The notes: generated by a model not told the origin, from the letters alone. A stretch of 18,431 bases of DNA from Desulfovibrio sp. (GCA_028708195.1 JAQVZK010000007.1:1-18431), one strand, 5' to 3'; numbered from the stretch's first letter, positions 7,388 through 14,400 are shown. Made by a program: numbers and translations.

Positions 7388-7546
7388 GCAACGGCTCCTT
7401 GTGTCCGTATAAATTTTTCAGGCAGATAAAGAAGTCTTGTCATCCGGCATTGCACGTTGCGCCGTACGGCGGCTGGCCCCGAGCACAAGCACTGAGCACG
7501 GGCCGCAAGCCCCTTGACCAAACGCTGCGCGCACCGCCAGGGAATG

Positions 7547-8461
7547 CTAGTCGTCGGTCACCACAAGATACCCGCCCTCGGACGCCAGTTCCGGGTGGAT
7601 TTCTTTGTGTTCTTCTTCCATAACGCGCAGGATGCCCTGCCCCAGGTCCACGGTCAGCGGGGGCACAAGCTTGCGGCCCACTTTGGGCATGAAGGCGTAG
7701 GGGGTCACCTGGTAGTGGCCGCTGTTGGGGTCGTTCTGGTAATTGATGACCAGTTCCTTGCCCAGCATTTCGCCTATCATCTTGAAGAGGTCGCTCACCC
7801 GCATGGGCTGGTTGCCAGAGATGATGATGTTCTGGTTTTCAAATTCAGGGGCCAGCACTGCCAGAGTCGCGGCGCTGGCGTCGTCCACGTGCACGTATTC
7901 GCGCAGGGCCGTGGCCGCGCCGTAATAGGTGATGCCGCCGGTGGAAAGCGCTTCATACACGAAGCGGTTGATGGCGTTGCGCCTGTCTGACCGGGGGCCG
8001 TAAAGCGAACCATAGCGCAGGATGGTGTAGGGCAGATTGTGCATGGCCTGATAGTTTTCAATATAGAGCTCGCAGGCCTGCTTGCTGCAGCGGTAAAACC
8101 CGCCGGACTTGCCGTACACATAAAGGGAACTGGCGAAGACGTAACGCTTCACACCCGCCTTGCGGCAGGCTTCCAGTATCATGACATTGCCGAGCACGTT
8201 GATGCGCGCGGTGTCAACGGGGCGGTTATTGGCCTCGCCTATGTCGGCTATGCCCGCGTAGTTGAATACCATATCCGCGCCGTCAATGGCCTTGCGCACG
8301 GTCTCCTCTTCAAGGATATTGCCGGTGAGCATGGTCTGGTCAGGGCGCAGCCAGGGCGAGGGGTGCAGGTCAACAATGGTGACACTGTGCCCGGCCTCGG
8401 AAAGCTTGTCACAAATATGCGATCCCAAAAAACCGGAACCGCCAAAAACTGTTATTTTCAC
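7547..8461 (-). CDS. NAD-dependent epimerase/dehydratase (extended SDR)
   Basis: This 304-residue protein has the N-terminal dinucleotide motif GGSGFLG (residues 7-13), and D31 at the end of strand 2 favours NAD. The active site is visible as ASSLYVYG (S111/S112) and Y123-x3-K127 in FYRCSKQACE. Further extended-SDR features are ILRYGSLYGPRSDRRN and REYVHVDDASAATL. Family members epimerise, dehydrate or reduce nucleotide sugars. The substrate cannot be assigned. The start codon is GTG (8461), with GGAG seven bases upstream inside a small hairpin. The gene lies between the aldolase and the KdsB-like gene and probably supplies or modifies the sugar. Confidence 0.85.
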   Translation of the reverse strand: MKITVFGGSGFLGSHICDKLSEAGHSVTIVDLHPSPWLRPDQTMLTGNILEEETVRKAIDGADMVFNYAGIADIGEANNRPVDTARINVLGNVMILEACRKAGVKRYVFASSLYVYGKSGGFYRCSKQACELYIENYQAMHNLPYTILRYGSLYGPRSDRRNAINRFVYEALSTGGITYYGAATALREYVHVDDASAATLAVLAPEFENQNIIISGNQPMRVSDLFKMIGEMLGKELVINYQNDPNSGHYQVTPYAFMPKVGRKLVPPLTVDLGQGILRVMEEEHKEIHPELASEGGYLVVTDD

Positions 8462-8488
8462 AATTATTCTCCCCGGAGAATTTTTTGA
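8460..8488 (-). promoter_or_regulatory. Ribosome-site-sequestering hairpin before the SDR gene
   Basis: On the minus strand ATTCTC and GAGAAT pair around CGGG, enclosing the GGAG that serves the GTG start of the SDR gene, with an A-run upstream. The stem (six pairs) is short and may only lower translation moderately. Read on the + strand, the same hairpin is followed by TTTTTTG and could act as a terminator, but no + strand gene is seen here. Confidence 0.4.
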
Positions 8489-8593
8489 TCAACTCTACGC
8501 CGCAGTTTTGCGCAACGCCATTGGCAAGGCGACCACATATGGTGGCCTCGCCGCGTGGACCGCGCCCACGCCTTTCACGCGAAGCAGCCGCCC

Positions 8594-9388
8594 CTATTTG
8601 GGGCGCTCTGCCGCCTTCCAAAGAAAGACAGAATCAATGCCATAGGCAATAAAGCGGCTGCCCGCCGCAATCTGCCGCGCCAGTTCTGCCGGGTCGGGCT
8701 GTACGATGTGCAGTCCCATACGGGCCTTGTGGCGCTGGCAGGCCGTGGCTATGCGCTCCATGACTGCCTTGAAGTCCGGATGGTCAAATTCGCCCGTAAG
8801 CCCCATAGAGCCTGACAGGTCGTACGGCCCCACCATGATGGCGTCCAGACGCGGGTGCTTCAAGATGGCGTCCAGGTTATCCACGGCGCGGATATGTTCT
8901 ATCTGGGCTACCAGAAAGATTTCAGGCGCGCGCCGGGTGCGGTAGCAGTCAAAATTCTTGCCAAACATGTTGGCGCGGCAAAAGCCCACGCCCCTGTATT
9001 CCTGCGCGGATTCGCCCTTGTCCCGCCAGGAATCCTGACCGGGATACACAGCCCAGTCGATGGCGCGGTCAAGCTGCTCACGGCTTTCTATCATCGGGAA
9101 AATAAGTCCCTGAGCGCCGGCTTCAAGGGCGGACTTTATCTGCGTTTTGCTGGCTTCTGGCAGTCGGGCAAAGGGGGCGGCACCGCCGCACTCAATGGCA
9201 CGAAAGACATCCGGCAGACCGGTACGCCCAAAGGAGCCATGTTCCATATCCACGGCAACCCAGTCATATCCGGCACGGGCCATAAGCTCGGCCACATCGG
9301 CTGAGGGCAATTGCAGCCAGGTGCCTACCGTGGCCTTATCAGCCGCCAAAAGCGCGCGTATGTCATGTACGGTCATATCAAGCGGCAT
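8594..9388 (-). CDS. HpcH/HpaI-type (class II) 2-keto-3-deoxy acid aldolase
   Basis: This 264-residue protein matches the HpcH/HpaI TIM-barrel family, whose members reversibly condense or cleave pyruvate and aldehydes using a divalent metal. Compared with E. coli HpaI, the active-site residues are conserved: H50 in AVDMEHG, R75 in FARLPEA, E164 in VAQIEH and D190 in VGPYDLSGSMG. The order GTWLQLPSADVAELMARAGYDWVAVDMEHG at the N-terminus is also typical. The start at ATG 9388 lacks a clear ribosome site, and an ATG at 9376 is an alternative. It is the first gene of the minus-strand series and has a good promoter. It is either catabolic or, as its neighbours suggest, supplies a 2-keto-3-deoxy acid for CMP activation. 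Confidence 0.85.
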   Translation of the reverse strand: MPLDMTVHDIRALLAADKATVGTWLQLPSADVAELMARAGYDWVAVDMEHGSFGRTGLPDVFRAIECGGAAPFARLPEASKTQIKSALEAGAQGLIFPMIESREQLDRAIDWAVYPGQDSWRDKGESAQEYRGVGFCRANMFGKNFDCYRTRRAPEIFLVAQIEHIRAVDNLDAILKHPRLDAIMVGPYDLSGSMGLTGEFDHPDFKAVMERIATACQRHKARMGLHIVQPDPAELARQIAAGSRFIAYGIDSVFLWKAAERPK

Positions 9389-9422
9389 GCCGCCGCAGGG
9401 TTAGGGTTCTGCTCAAAGACCC

Positions 9423-9451
9423 AGTATACGCCCAGCGGCCACGGCGCGCAA
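9423..9451 (-). promoter_or_regulatory. Candidate sigma-70 promoter of the aldolase-led gene series
   Basis: Read on the minus strand, TTGCGC (9451-9446) and TATACT (9428-9423) are 17 nt apart. Transcription would start near 9416, giving a leader of about 28 nt. The -35 is identical to that proposed for the methyltransferase gene. Confidence 0.5.
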
Positions 9452-9487
9452 TACGGCGCAGGGCGGCCCCCCCCACAGACCAGGTAT

Positions 9488-9515
9488 TTGCATGCATGCC
9501 ATGAAGATGTATATT
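9488..9515 (+). promoter_or_regulatory. Candidate promoter of the MoeA-like gene
   Basis: TTGCAT (9488-9493) and TATATT (9510-9515) are separated by 16 nt. The perfect palindrome GCATGCATGC (9490-9499) overlaps the -35 and could be an operator. The 179-nt divergent spacer between the aldolase and this gene therefore holds back-to-back promoters. Confidence 0.4.
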
Positions 9516-9567
9516 TGCAGTGTGGATTAAGCCCTTTCGGTCATCCAGCCCCTGCCCAGGAGGAGAC

Positions 9568-11571
9568 ATGGCGCTCAAAACCAATATATATTCTGAAATC
9601 GTCCCCTTGGCTGACGCGCTCGACAAACTGCTCAGGGCGCTGGACGCAGCACACACTGCCAGCGACCAGGGCCTGTTGCCGCAACCAGTCGCCTGCCCCA
9701 CAGCAGAAGCCGAAGGCCGCGTGCTGAGCGCATTTGTGACCGCGGCTCTGGCTTTTCCGCCCTTTCCCCTGGCCGCCGCCAACGGTTATGCCCTAAAGGC
9801 GGCAGATACCTACGCCGCCACCAGCGCCGCACCGACCCTGTTGCAGGAAGGCAAAACCTGTTTTGCCGTAACCTTGGGCGATGCCCTGCCCCCGTCCTGT
9901 GACGCAGTGGCCCTCTCTGTGCACGCCGCCGTTGACGGCAAGGGAGGCGTCAGCATCACGGCCCCCATGCTGCCGTGGCTGCACGTACGCCGAACCGGGG
10001 CCGACATGGCCGCAGGCGAAACACTTTTTTGTCGCAATCACATCCTGCGGCCCGGTGACCTTGGCGCACTTCTGGCGGCCGGGGTGAACGAGGTGCAGGT
10101 GTGGAACAAACCGCAGGTATTTCTGGCCACCGTGGGCGGCAGCTTTCTGCCCCCGCCGGAGCAGACCTCAAATGCCGCCGCCACAGCAGCAGACCGCCTC
10201 ATTGACGGCATTATTCCGGCTCTCGCCGCCAGAATTCAGACGTTGGGCGGCCTTGCCCATCGCTTTGCGGCTCTGGATGCAGACGCGCAGGCCGTGCGCA
10301 GCTTTTTTCAGACTTCCATTGCGGCGGGGGCCCAGACCCTTGTGCTGTGCGTGACCGACGCTGCCGTGCTGGGGGTTGTGCGCGCCCTGCTTGAGGCGGA
10401 GGGCGAAATAGTGGCCCCCAGTGTGGGCCTGCTGCCAGGCACCCCCACGCTGCTCGCCGTGTATGAGGGTAGGCCCGTGTTTTGCCTGCCAACCCACCCC
10501 GGCGGGGCCTTTACAGCTTTTGAGGCCCTCGTGGCCCCGGCCCTGCTCTTGTTGTCCCGCCGCCCGACCCAGCATTTTTCAGGCATTTTGCCGGGGTCAC
10601 TGGACGAATCCGGGGACCTGAACGTGGAACTGGCGGCAAGCCTGCCCGCGCACCCCGGCCTTGACGTTTTTTCGCCCCTGGCCTTGACGCGTGTGGCCGA
10701 AAAAACCGTGGCCCTGCCCCTGCGCATGGGTGAAGGCTATAAAACTGCGGTTCGCGTTCAGGGGCTTGCCCACGTTACGGCCAGCGGCAAGGGCACCCCC
10801 CTTGGCAGCACGGCCCGTGCCCGCCCCCTCTGCCCGGTGCACAGCCTGTACAGCACGCTTTTTTGCGCCGGTGGCAGCGACATGGTTTTGGACTTCATGG
10901 CTGACGAACTGCTGCGCCTGCCCCATGCTGTGCACCTTGTTTCAGCGAGCGCCGACGCCGCCGACGCCCTGAAGGCGCTCAAGAATCAGCACTGCCATAT
11001 GGCTGTGCTGCATATGGCCGACGACGACAAGGGCGAGTTCAACTTTGGCTTTGTGCAGCAGCACCTGCCCGGCGTCAAGGTGGTTTTTGTGAATCTGATG
11101 ATCCGCCAGATGGGGCTGGTTGTTCCGGCTGGCAACCCGCAGGGAATCGCCGGCATTGTCGACATCAAAGACAAAAAACTGCGCTGTGTTAACCGGCAGC
11201 CAGGGTCCAGCACACGCATACAGTTTGACGCCCTTGTGCGCCACGCCAAACTGACGCCACAGGACATTTCTGGCTATGAGACAGAAGTGGAAAGTCAGCT
11301 TGCAGTGGCGGCCGCAGTGCTTACAGGCAAGGCTGACTGCGGGCCGGGCGTGGCCGCTGCCGCCAGTATTGTGGGGCTTGATTTTGTGCCCATGGGGGGC
11401 GAACGCTGGGACCTTGTTATCCCCGAAGTTTTTCTTGCCGACCCCCGCGTGCTCGATGTACTGGGCCTGCTGCAACAGGATGCTTTCAAAAAACGCCTCA
11501 GCGAGCTTGGCGGATATAAAATAAATTTGACAGGACAAAAACTTGAGCTTGGCGTTCGCCTTGGAGCGTGA
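9568..11571 (+). CDS. MoeA-like molybdopterin-related domain fused to a periplasmic-binding-like domain
   Basis: Starting at ATG 9568 behind AGGAGGAG, the product has 667 residues. Residues 10 to about 415 follow the MoeA plan: GRVLSAFVTAALAFPPFP, NGYALKAADT, VRRTGADMAAGETL, a central MoCF-type domain (182-330) and a C-terminal beta domain. Residues 425 to about 660 resemble the PBP-like/LysR-substrate-like domain (PF12727 type), with NRQPGSSTR at 542-550, GKADCGPGVAAAA and LDFVPMGGERWDLVIP. Such fusions are known in archaea and sulfate reducers and may sense or deliver molybdate or tungstate. The catalytic MoeA motifs are degraded: N72 stands where E. coli MoeA has Asp59 (SAMDGYA), TGDE is VGGS, TSGG-S-GD is absent, and PGNP is PTHP. 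A sensor, carrier or altered-specificity role is possible. Confidence 0.8.
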   Translation: MALKTNIYSEIVPLADALDKLLRALDAAHTASDQGLLPQPVACPTAEAEGRVLSAFVTAALAFPPFPLAAANGYALKAADTYAATSAAPTLLQEGKTCFAVTLGDALPPSCDAVALSVHAAVDGKGGVSITAPMLPWLHVRRTGADMAAGETLFCRNHILRPGDLGALLAAGVNEVQVWNKPQVFLATVGGSFLPPPEQTSNAAATAADRLIDGIIPALAARIQTLGGLAHRFAALDADAQAVRSFFQTSIAAGAQTLVLCVTDAAVLGVVRALLEAEGEIVAPSVGLLPGTPTLLAVYEGRPVFCLPTHPGGAFTAFEALVAPALLLLSRRPTQHFSGILPGSLDESGDLNVELAASLPAHPGLDVFSPLALTRVAEKTVALPLRMGEGYKTAVRVQGLAHVTASGKGTPLGSTARARPLCPVHSLYSTLFCAGGSDMVLDFMADELLRLPHAVHLVSASADAADALKALKNQHCHMAVLHMADDDKGEFNFGFVQQHLPGVKVVFVNLMIRQMGLVVPAGNPQGIAGIVDIKDKKLRCVNRQPGSSTRIQFDALVRHAKLTPQDISGYETEVESQLAVAAAVLTGKADCGPGVAAAASIVGLDFVPMGGERWDLVIPEVFLADPRVLDVLGLLQQDAFKKRLSELGGYKINLTGQKLELGVRLGA

Positions 11572-11572
11572 T

Positions 11573-11608
11573 AATAAAAAAGCCCCGCCGTCGGCAAACG
11601 GAGGGGCT
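11573..11608 (-). terminator. Rho-independent terminator of the Fe-ADH-family gene
   Basis: Read on the minus strand, AGCCCCTCCGT and ACGGCGGGGCT pair around TTGCCG with one mismatch, and are followed by TTTTTTATTAT. The strand follows from the T-run. It lies 55 nt after the minus-strand stop and immediately after the stop of the convergent MoeA-like gene, which it may also serve weakly. Confidence 0.88.
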
Positions 11609-11662
11609 GGGTATGGAGCGGACTGCGGCAGATCAGTCCGATCCTGGAGGAGATGGGCAATT

Positions 11663-12871
11663 TCACGGCATGGGGCGCATCGAGTTGATGTAGATTCTCG
11701 CCACACGTTGGCGAGTACTCCTGACCGGCGCCACTGAGAGCAGAAGACCCAGCGAAGGCGTCTGCTCGACGAAGTTGCAAAACTCTTCCACATCTGACTC
11801 CTGGACTCCCAAGTCCAGGAGTTTTTGATTTACGCCCAGGCTGAAAAGCCAGTCTTCTACGGCTTTGGCAGCAACTGTGGCTTCATCCGGCTGACCTTTC
11901 AGGCCTGGAGCCAGGGGCTCAAGCACATGGGCCAGAACATCGGGCCGGGCGGCGTAGCATTCGTCAATAACGGCGGGCAGCAGCATGGCCAGCGCCAGAC
12001 CGTGGGGCACATCCCTGAAGCGGCTCAGTGGCTGCTCAAGCGCATGCGCCATGTGCAAAAGACTGTTGTCAAAAGCCACTCCGGCCTGCAGGGCTGCCAT
12101 GCATAACCCATAGCGAGCCTTGAGATTTTGCGGTTCGGCAAGCACTATGGGCAACCACGTGTGCACCAGGCGCACAGTTTCCCTCGCCAGGGTCACAACC
12201 AGAGAGTTGGCCACCGTTGTTGTGGAAGCCTCCACAACTCTGCACAATGCATCTATGGACACGTAGCGGCTTTGCTCTGCCGAAAGCCCGGTCATGAGAG
12301 CCGGATCATCAATGGCATAGCGGGGGTAACTACAGTCATGTCCAACAATGGACCTGTGATTGCGCCCGGCTACGGTCACCATGGCAAACCGATTGACTTC
12401 ACTGCCCGTGCCGTGGGTGAGGGTGACGGCAACTAATGGAAGGGCCTTTTGGGGCGTGAAGCGAAAGCAAAAAAGATCTTCGGCGCTCTTGCCTGGGTTG
12501 GCCAACAAAATGGCCGCTCCCTTTCCACAGTCCAGAGGGCTTCCCCCGCCTATGGCCAGCACCGCACCGGCATTGACAGCCCTGCCAAGGGCAGCGGCAT
12601 CGTTAACTATATCCGTAGTCGGATTGGGTGTGACCCGGTTGTACAAGGCCAGAACAATACCCTGTTTCAGTGCTGCGGCCTCGGCCTTGTCCCACGCGCC
12701 CGAGGCGCGGTAGGCGTGCCCCCCGCAAACGCAGAGCACTGACGAAACGCCTTCATTTTTCAAACTGCCAAGCAGGGAGCCAATCTTGTCTATTGCGCCA
12801 ACACCAACATACGCAGTTGTCTTAGCGCGTATTTCGCAAACCGTGTCATAGTTGTAACAGTTGTCCCACAC
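11663..12871 (-). CDS. Iron-containing alcohol dehydrogenase family protein with an altered metal site
   Basis: This 402-residue protein starts at GTG 12871, with GGGAGG five bases upstream. It has the family's nucleotide motif GGGSPLDCGK (108-117), THGTGSEVN (152-160) and the C-terminal helical metal-binding domain. Aligned by eye to E. coli FucO (ligands D196, H200, H263, H277), the equivalents are D207, R211, H276 and H290. The second ligand is Arg, encoded by AGA, while the spacings of the others are exact. Family members oxidise alcohols or reduce aldehydes and ketones with NAD(P). Loss of one His ligand suggests a different metal geometry, a metal-free enzyme or an inactive paralogue. 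It is a single-gene unit with its own promoter and terminator. The substrate is unknown. Confidence 0.88.
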   Translation of the reverse strand: MWDNCYNYDTVCEIRAKTTAYVGVGAIDKIGSLLGSLKNEGVSSVLCVCGGHAYRASGAWDKAEAAALKQGIVLALYNRVTPNPTTDIVNDAAALGRAVNAGAVLAIGGGSPLDCGKGAAILLANPGKSAEDLFCFRFTPQKALPLVAVTLTHGTGSEVNRFAMVTVAGRNHRSIVGHDCSYPRYAIDDPALMTGLSAEQSRYVSIDALCRVVEASTTTVANSLVVTLARETVRLVHTWLPIVLAEPQNLKARYGLCMAALQAGVAFDNSLLHMAHALEQPLSRFRDVPHGLALAMLLPAVIDECYAARPDVLAHVLEPLAPGLKGQPDEATVAAKAVEDWLFSLGVNQKLLDLGVQESDVEEFCNFVEQTPSLGLLLSVAPVRSTRQRVARIYINSMRPMP

Positions 12872-12915
12872 GGCTGCCTCCCGCGATTTCGCTGGGCGTT
12901 CTATAGCGCTGCAAT

Positions 12916-12944
12916 AAATTAGGCTGATTATAAGTCTAGGTCAA
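12916..12944 (-). promoter_or_regulatory. Candidate sigma-70 promoter of the Fe-ADH-family gene
   Basis: On the minus strand TTGACC (12944-12939) and TAATTT (12921-12916) are 17 nt apart. A TATAAT-like string also lies in the spacer but is too close to this -35. The leader would be about 35-40 nt. Confidence 0.5.
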
Positions 12945-13569
12945 GAACCTGCGCAATTTTTCACATAAATTTTACAAAATATTTCTTCTTGATAAAAAAA
13001 TCATGTCACAGTATTAGTACCGTTTGTGAAATTTTTAAGTAAGATACGTGCTACTTTCAGCTTGGGCGCGTCCTCGACACCGGCCCTTTATTCCGCCGGG
13101 GCAGAAGAATAATTTCCTGCCCGTAATACTTTTTATCCTCAAAAAACCGTGGTTGCATAGCGCCGGTGCCACCCAACCAAGCACCGTGGCTACTCTATGC
13201 CGTATATGCACTCTTGTGCGATATTGTGCAAGAGCAAAACGGCACCTATCCACATAGTAGAAATAATTACCACCCGTAAAAAAACCAGCGTCGAATCTGT
13301 CTCTGCCCTGGTACGGCAATTTTATCGGATGCATGTCATTTGCTGCATTGAAATATGGAGATAGAAGCACTCCAATGCTGCACAAAGCATTTCAGAAAAC
13401 GCAACTCGTGCTGAAGACCATGCCTTCTAAAGTTCTCTTTTTTCAATTGAACTGCTCATGCCAACCACTTTTCTTTCACGGCGGCCGCCCAGCGCATACA
13501 CCGATGATACCATTCAAAGGGGCGTACTGACAACTGTGCCACAGTGAGCCACACCTGTCTGAACATTAA
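12945..13569. other. AT-rich stretch without a convincing gene; several inverted repeats
   Basis: I see no gene I can support. Frames of 65 and 116 codons (13333-13530 + and 13385-13035 -) lack recognisable domains and convincing ribosome sites. The base composition is visibly more AT-rich than the flanking genes. Structure present: nested repeats GCATAG/CTATGC (13155-13160, 13195-13200) enclosing CGGTGC/GCACCG (13164-13169, 13181-13186); CTCTTG/CAAGAG (13211-13216, 13229-13234); and GCATTG/CAATGC around 13345-13378. These could belong to an untranslated RNA, to regulatory DNA or to a decayed gene. Confidence 0.4.
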
Positions 13570-13606
13570 GAAGCCCGGAACGCAACGCTCCGGGCTTCAA
13601 TTTTTG
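13570..13606. terminator. Probably bidirectional rho-independent terminator
   Basis: GAAGCCCGGA (13570-13579) and TCCGGGCTTC (13589-13598) form a perfect 10-bp stem around a 9-nt loop. On the + strand TCAATTTTT overlaps and follows the stem; on the minus strand CTTAATGTT follows. It lies about 50 nt after the minus-strand stop of the Mop protein gene, its most likely client. Confidence 0.8.
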
Positions 13607-13647
13607 GTATATTTTGCAGTGTTGATCGCCGCCGTGGCGCGCAAAAA

Positions 13648-14076
13648 CTACTTGGGCACAGCCAGAATAACTTGTGAGGCCTTGGCTATGGCCGTTATTT
13701 TTTGGCCCGGGGCCAGCGCCAGCTTTTCTACACTGCCCATGGTCACAATCGAGGCAATGCCCTGGCCGCTTGGCAGATCAACCTGCACTTCGGCATTGAC
13801 GGCACCGGGGGTAACCTTGCTGATGGTGCCCGCAAACTGGTTGCGGGTAGACAGCAGGTAGTTTTCAGCATCATGCATCAGCAGTACAAAGCTGGCCTTG
13901 ATCAGGGCGACAGCCTCCACACCGGGCTTGAGGCCCAGCTTCTTGGTGCTGACCTGAGTAATGGAAGCAACAATGGTAAGCCCGCCTTCAACGGCCAACT
14001 CCACTTCATCATTGACGGCACCAGAATGCACTGCCACAACCTTGCCTTTGAAAACATTTCTCGCGCTTGTTTGCAT
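13648..14076 (-). CDS. Two-domain Mop/TOBE molybdate- or pterin-binding protein (ModG-like)
   Basis: Starting at ATG 14076 with AAGGA seven bases upstream, the product has 142 residues and no signal peptide. It consists of two tandem Mop (TOBE) domains at about 4-68 and 75-141. Each begins with the family signature: SARNVFKGKV in the first and STRNQFAGTI in the second. Each also has a GAVN-EV segment (GAVNDEVELAV, GAVNAEVQVDL). Di-Mop proteins bind molybdate or tungstate oxyanions in the cytoplasm and may store or buffer them. A longer frame reaching 14193 is unlikely because its extra 39 residues are not Mop-like. The MoeA-like fusion about 2 kb away suggests linked molybdenum handling. Confidence 0.9.
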   Translation of the reverse strand: MQTSARNVFKGKVVAVHSGAVNDEVELAVEGGLTIVASITQVSTKKLGLKPGVEAVALIKASFVLLMHDAENYLLSTRNQFAGTISKVTPGAVNAEVQVDLPSGQGIASIVTMGSVEKLALAPGQKITAIAKASQVILAVPK

Positions 14077-14167
14077 ATGAACATCCTTATATGCCGGGTG
14101 AAACCCTGGCTGGTACACGCGAAATTTCTTTTTCGCATGGTTGCACTCTAGCCCACCAGAAGCAGCA

Positions 14168-14196
14168 TTGCCATACTGACACGCTGACACCATAAA
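14168..14196 (+). promoter_or_regulatory. Candidate + strand promoter with a heptamer direct repeat
   Basis: TTGCCA (14168-14173) and CATAAA (14191-14196) are 17 nt apart. The spacer contains the direct repeat CTGACAC-g-CTGACAC (14176-14190), which could be an operator. It would start transcription near 14203, ahead of the three hairpins at 14278-14380. Confidence 0.35.
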
Positions 14197-14214
14197 ACAG
14201 TAATAATTTCTGTT
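14196..14214. promoter_or_regulatory. Possible operator: short inverted repeat upstream of the Mop gene
   Basis: AACAG-N9-CTGTT is centred near 14205, about 130 nt upstream of the Mop gene start and at the proposed + strand start site. It does not match the ModE consensus as I know it. The regulator is unknown. Confidence 0.25.
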
Positions 14215-14277
14215 ATTTCATATTGTTAAAAGTACACACACAAAAAAGGCCACAAAACACCAGGCTCTGGAGCAGAT

Positions 14278-14400
14278 CAACTTTGAAATACTTCACATTT
14301 CAGAGTTGTCATTCTGCCGTAAAATACGATTTTCGGCTTTATACACGGTATGTTACGATGCGCTGCACGAAAGTGTAGCGTTAGAGCTTTTAATTTTTTT
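14278..14400 (+). ncRNA. Candidate structured RNA with three consecutive hairpins
   Basis: Hairpin 1 (14278-14308) has 12-bp arms, CAACTTTGAAAT and ATTTCAGAGTTG. Hairpin 2 (14316-14337) pairs GCCG(T)AAAAT with ATTTTCGGC around ACG. Hairpin 3 (14361-14380) pairs CGCTGCAC with GTGTAGCG around a GAAA tetraloop. A U-rich run, TTAGAGCTTTTAATTTTTTT, follows. The two imperfect pairs, in hairpins 1 and 3, are G-U on the + strand but would be A-C on the minus strand, which favours a + strand RNA. A promoter candidate lies upstream at 14168-14196. It does not match an RNA family that I know. A leader role for the divergent Mop gene is the alternative. Confidence 0.4.

Noticed and set aside
5849..7429. 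A + strand open frame of 526 codons opposite the acyltransferase and KdsB-like genes
   Set aside because: It is antisense to two genes with clear family motifs and good ribosome sites. Its own translation is rich in His, Arg and Gly and resembles no family, as expected for a shadow frame in GC-rich DNA.
7460..7471. Perfect 12-nt palindrome CGCCGTACGGCG between the SDR and KdsB-like genes as an operator
   Set aside because: Short GC-only palindromes are common in DNA of this composition, and no promoter elements of useful quality lie next to it.
8589..8605. CGCCCC/GGGGCG hairpin at the aldolase stop as a terminator
   Set aside because: No T-run follows on the minus strand, and the downstream SDR gene appears to belong to the same series.
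10942..11793. A minus strand frame of 283 codons opposite the MoeA-PBP fusion
   Set aside because: It crosses the terminator at 11573-11608 and lies opposite conserved PBP-domain sequence; no domain or ribosome site supports it.
13035..13385. A minus strand frame of 116 codons in the AT-rich stretch
   Set aside because: It needs a TTG start without a clear ribosome site, and the product resembles nothing I know. It could be real but is not supported.
13333..13530. A + strand frame of 65 codons ending just before the terminator at 13570
   Set aside because: No good ribosome site and no recognisable sequence. Its position before a terminator is the only argument for it.
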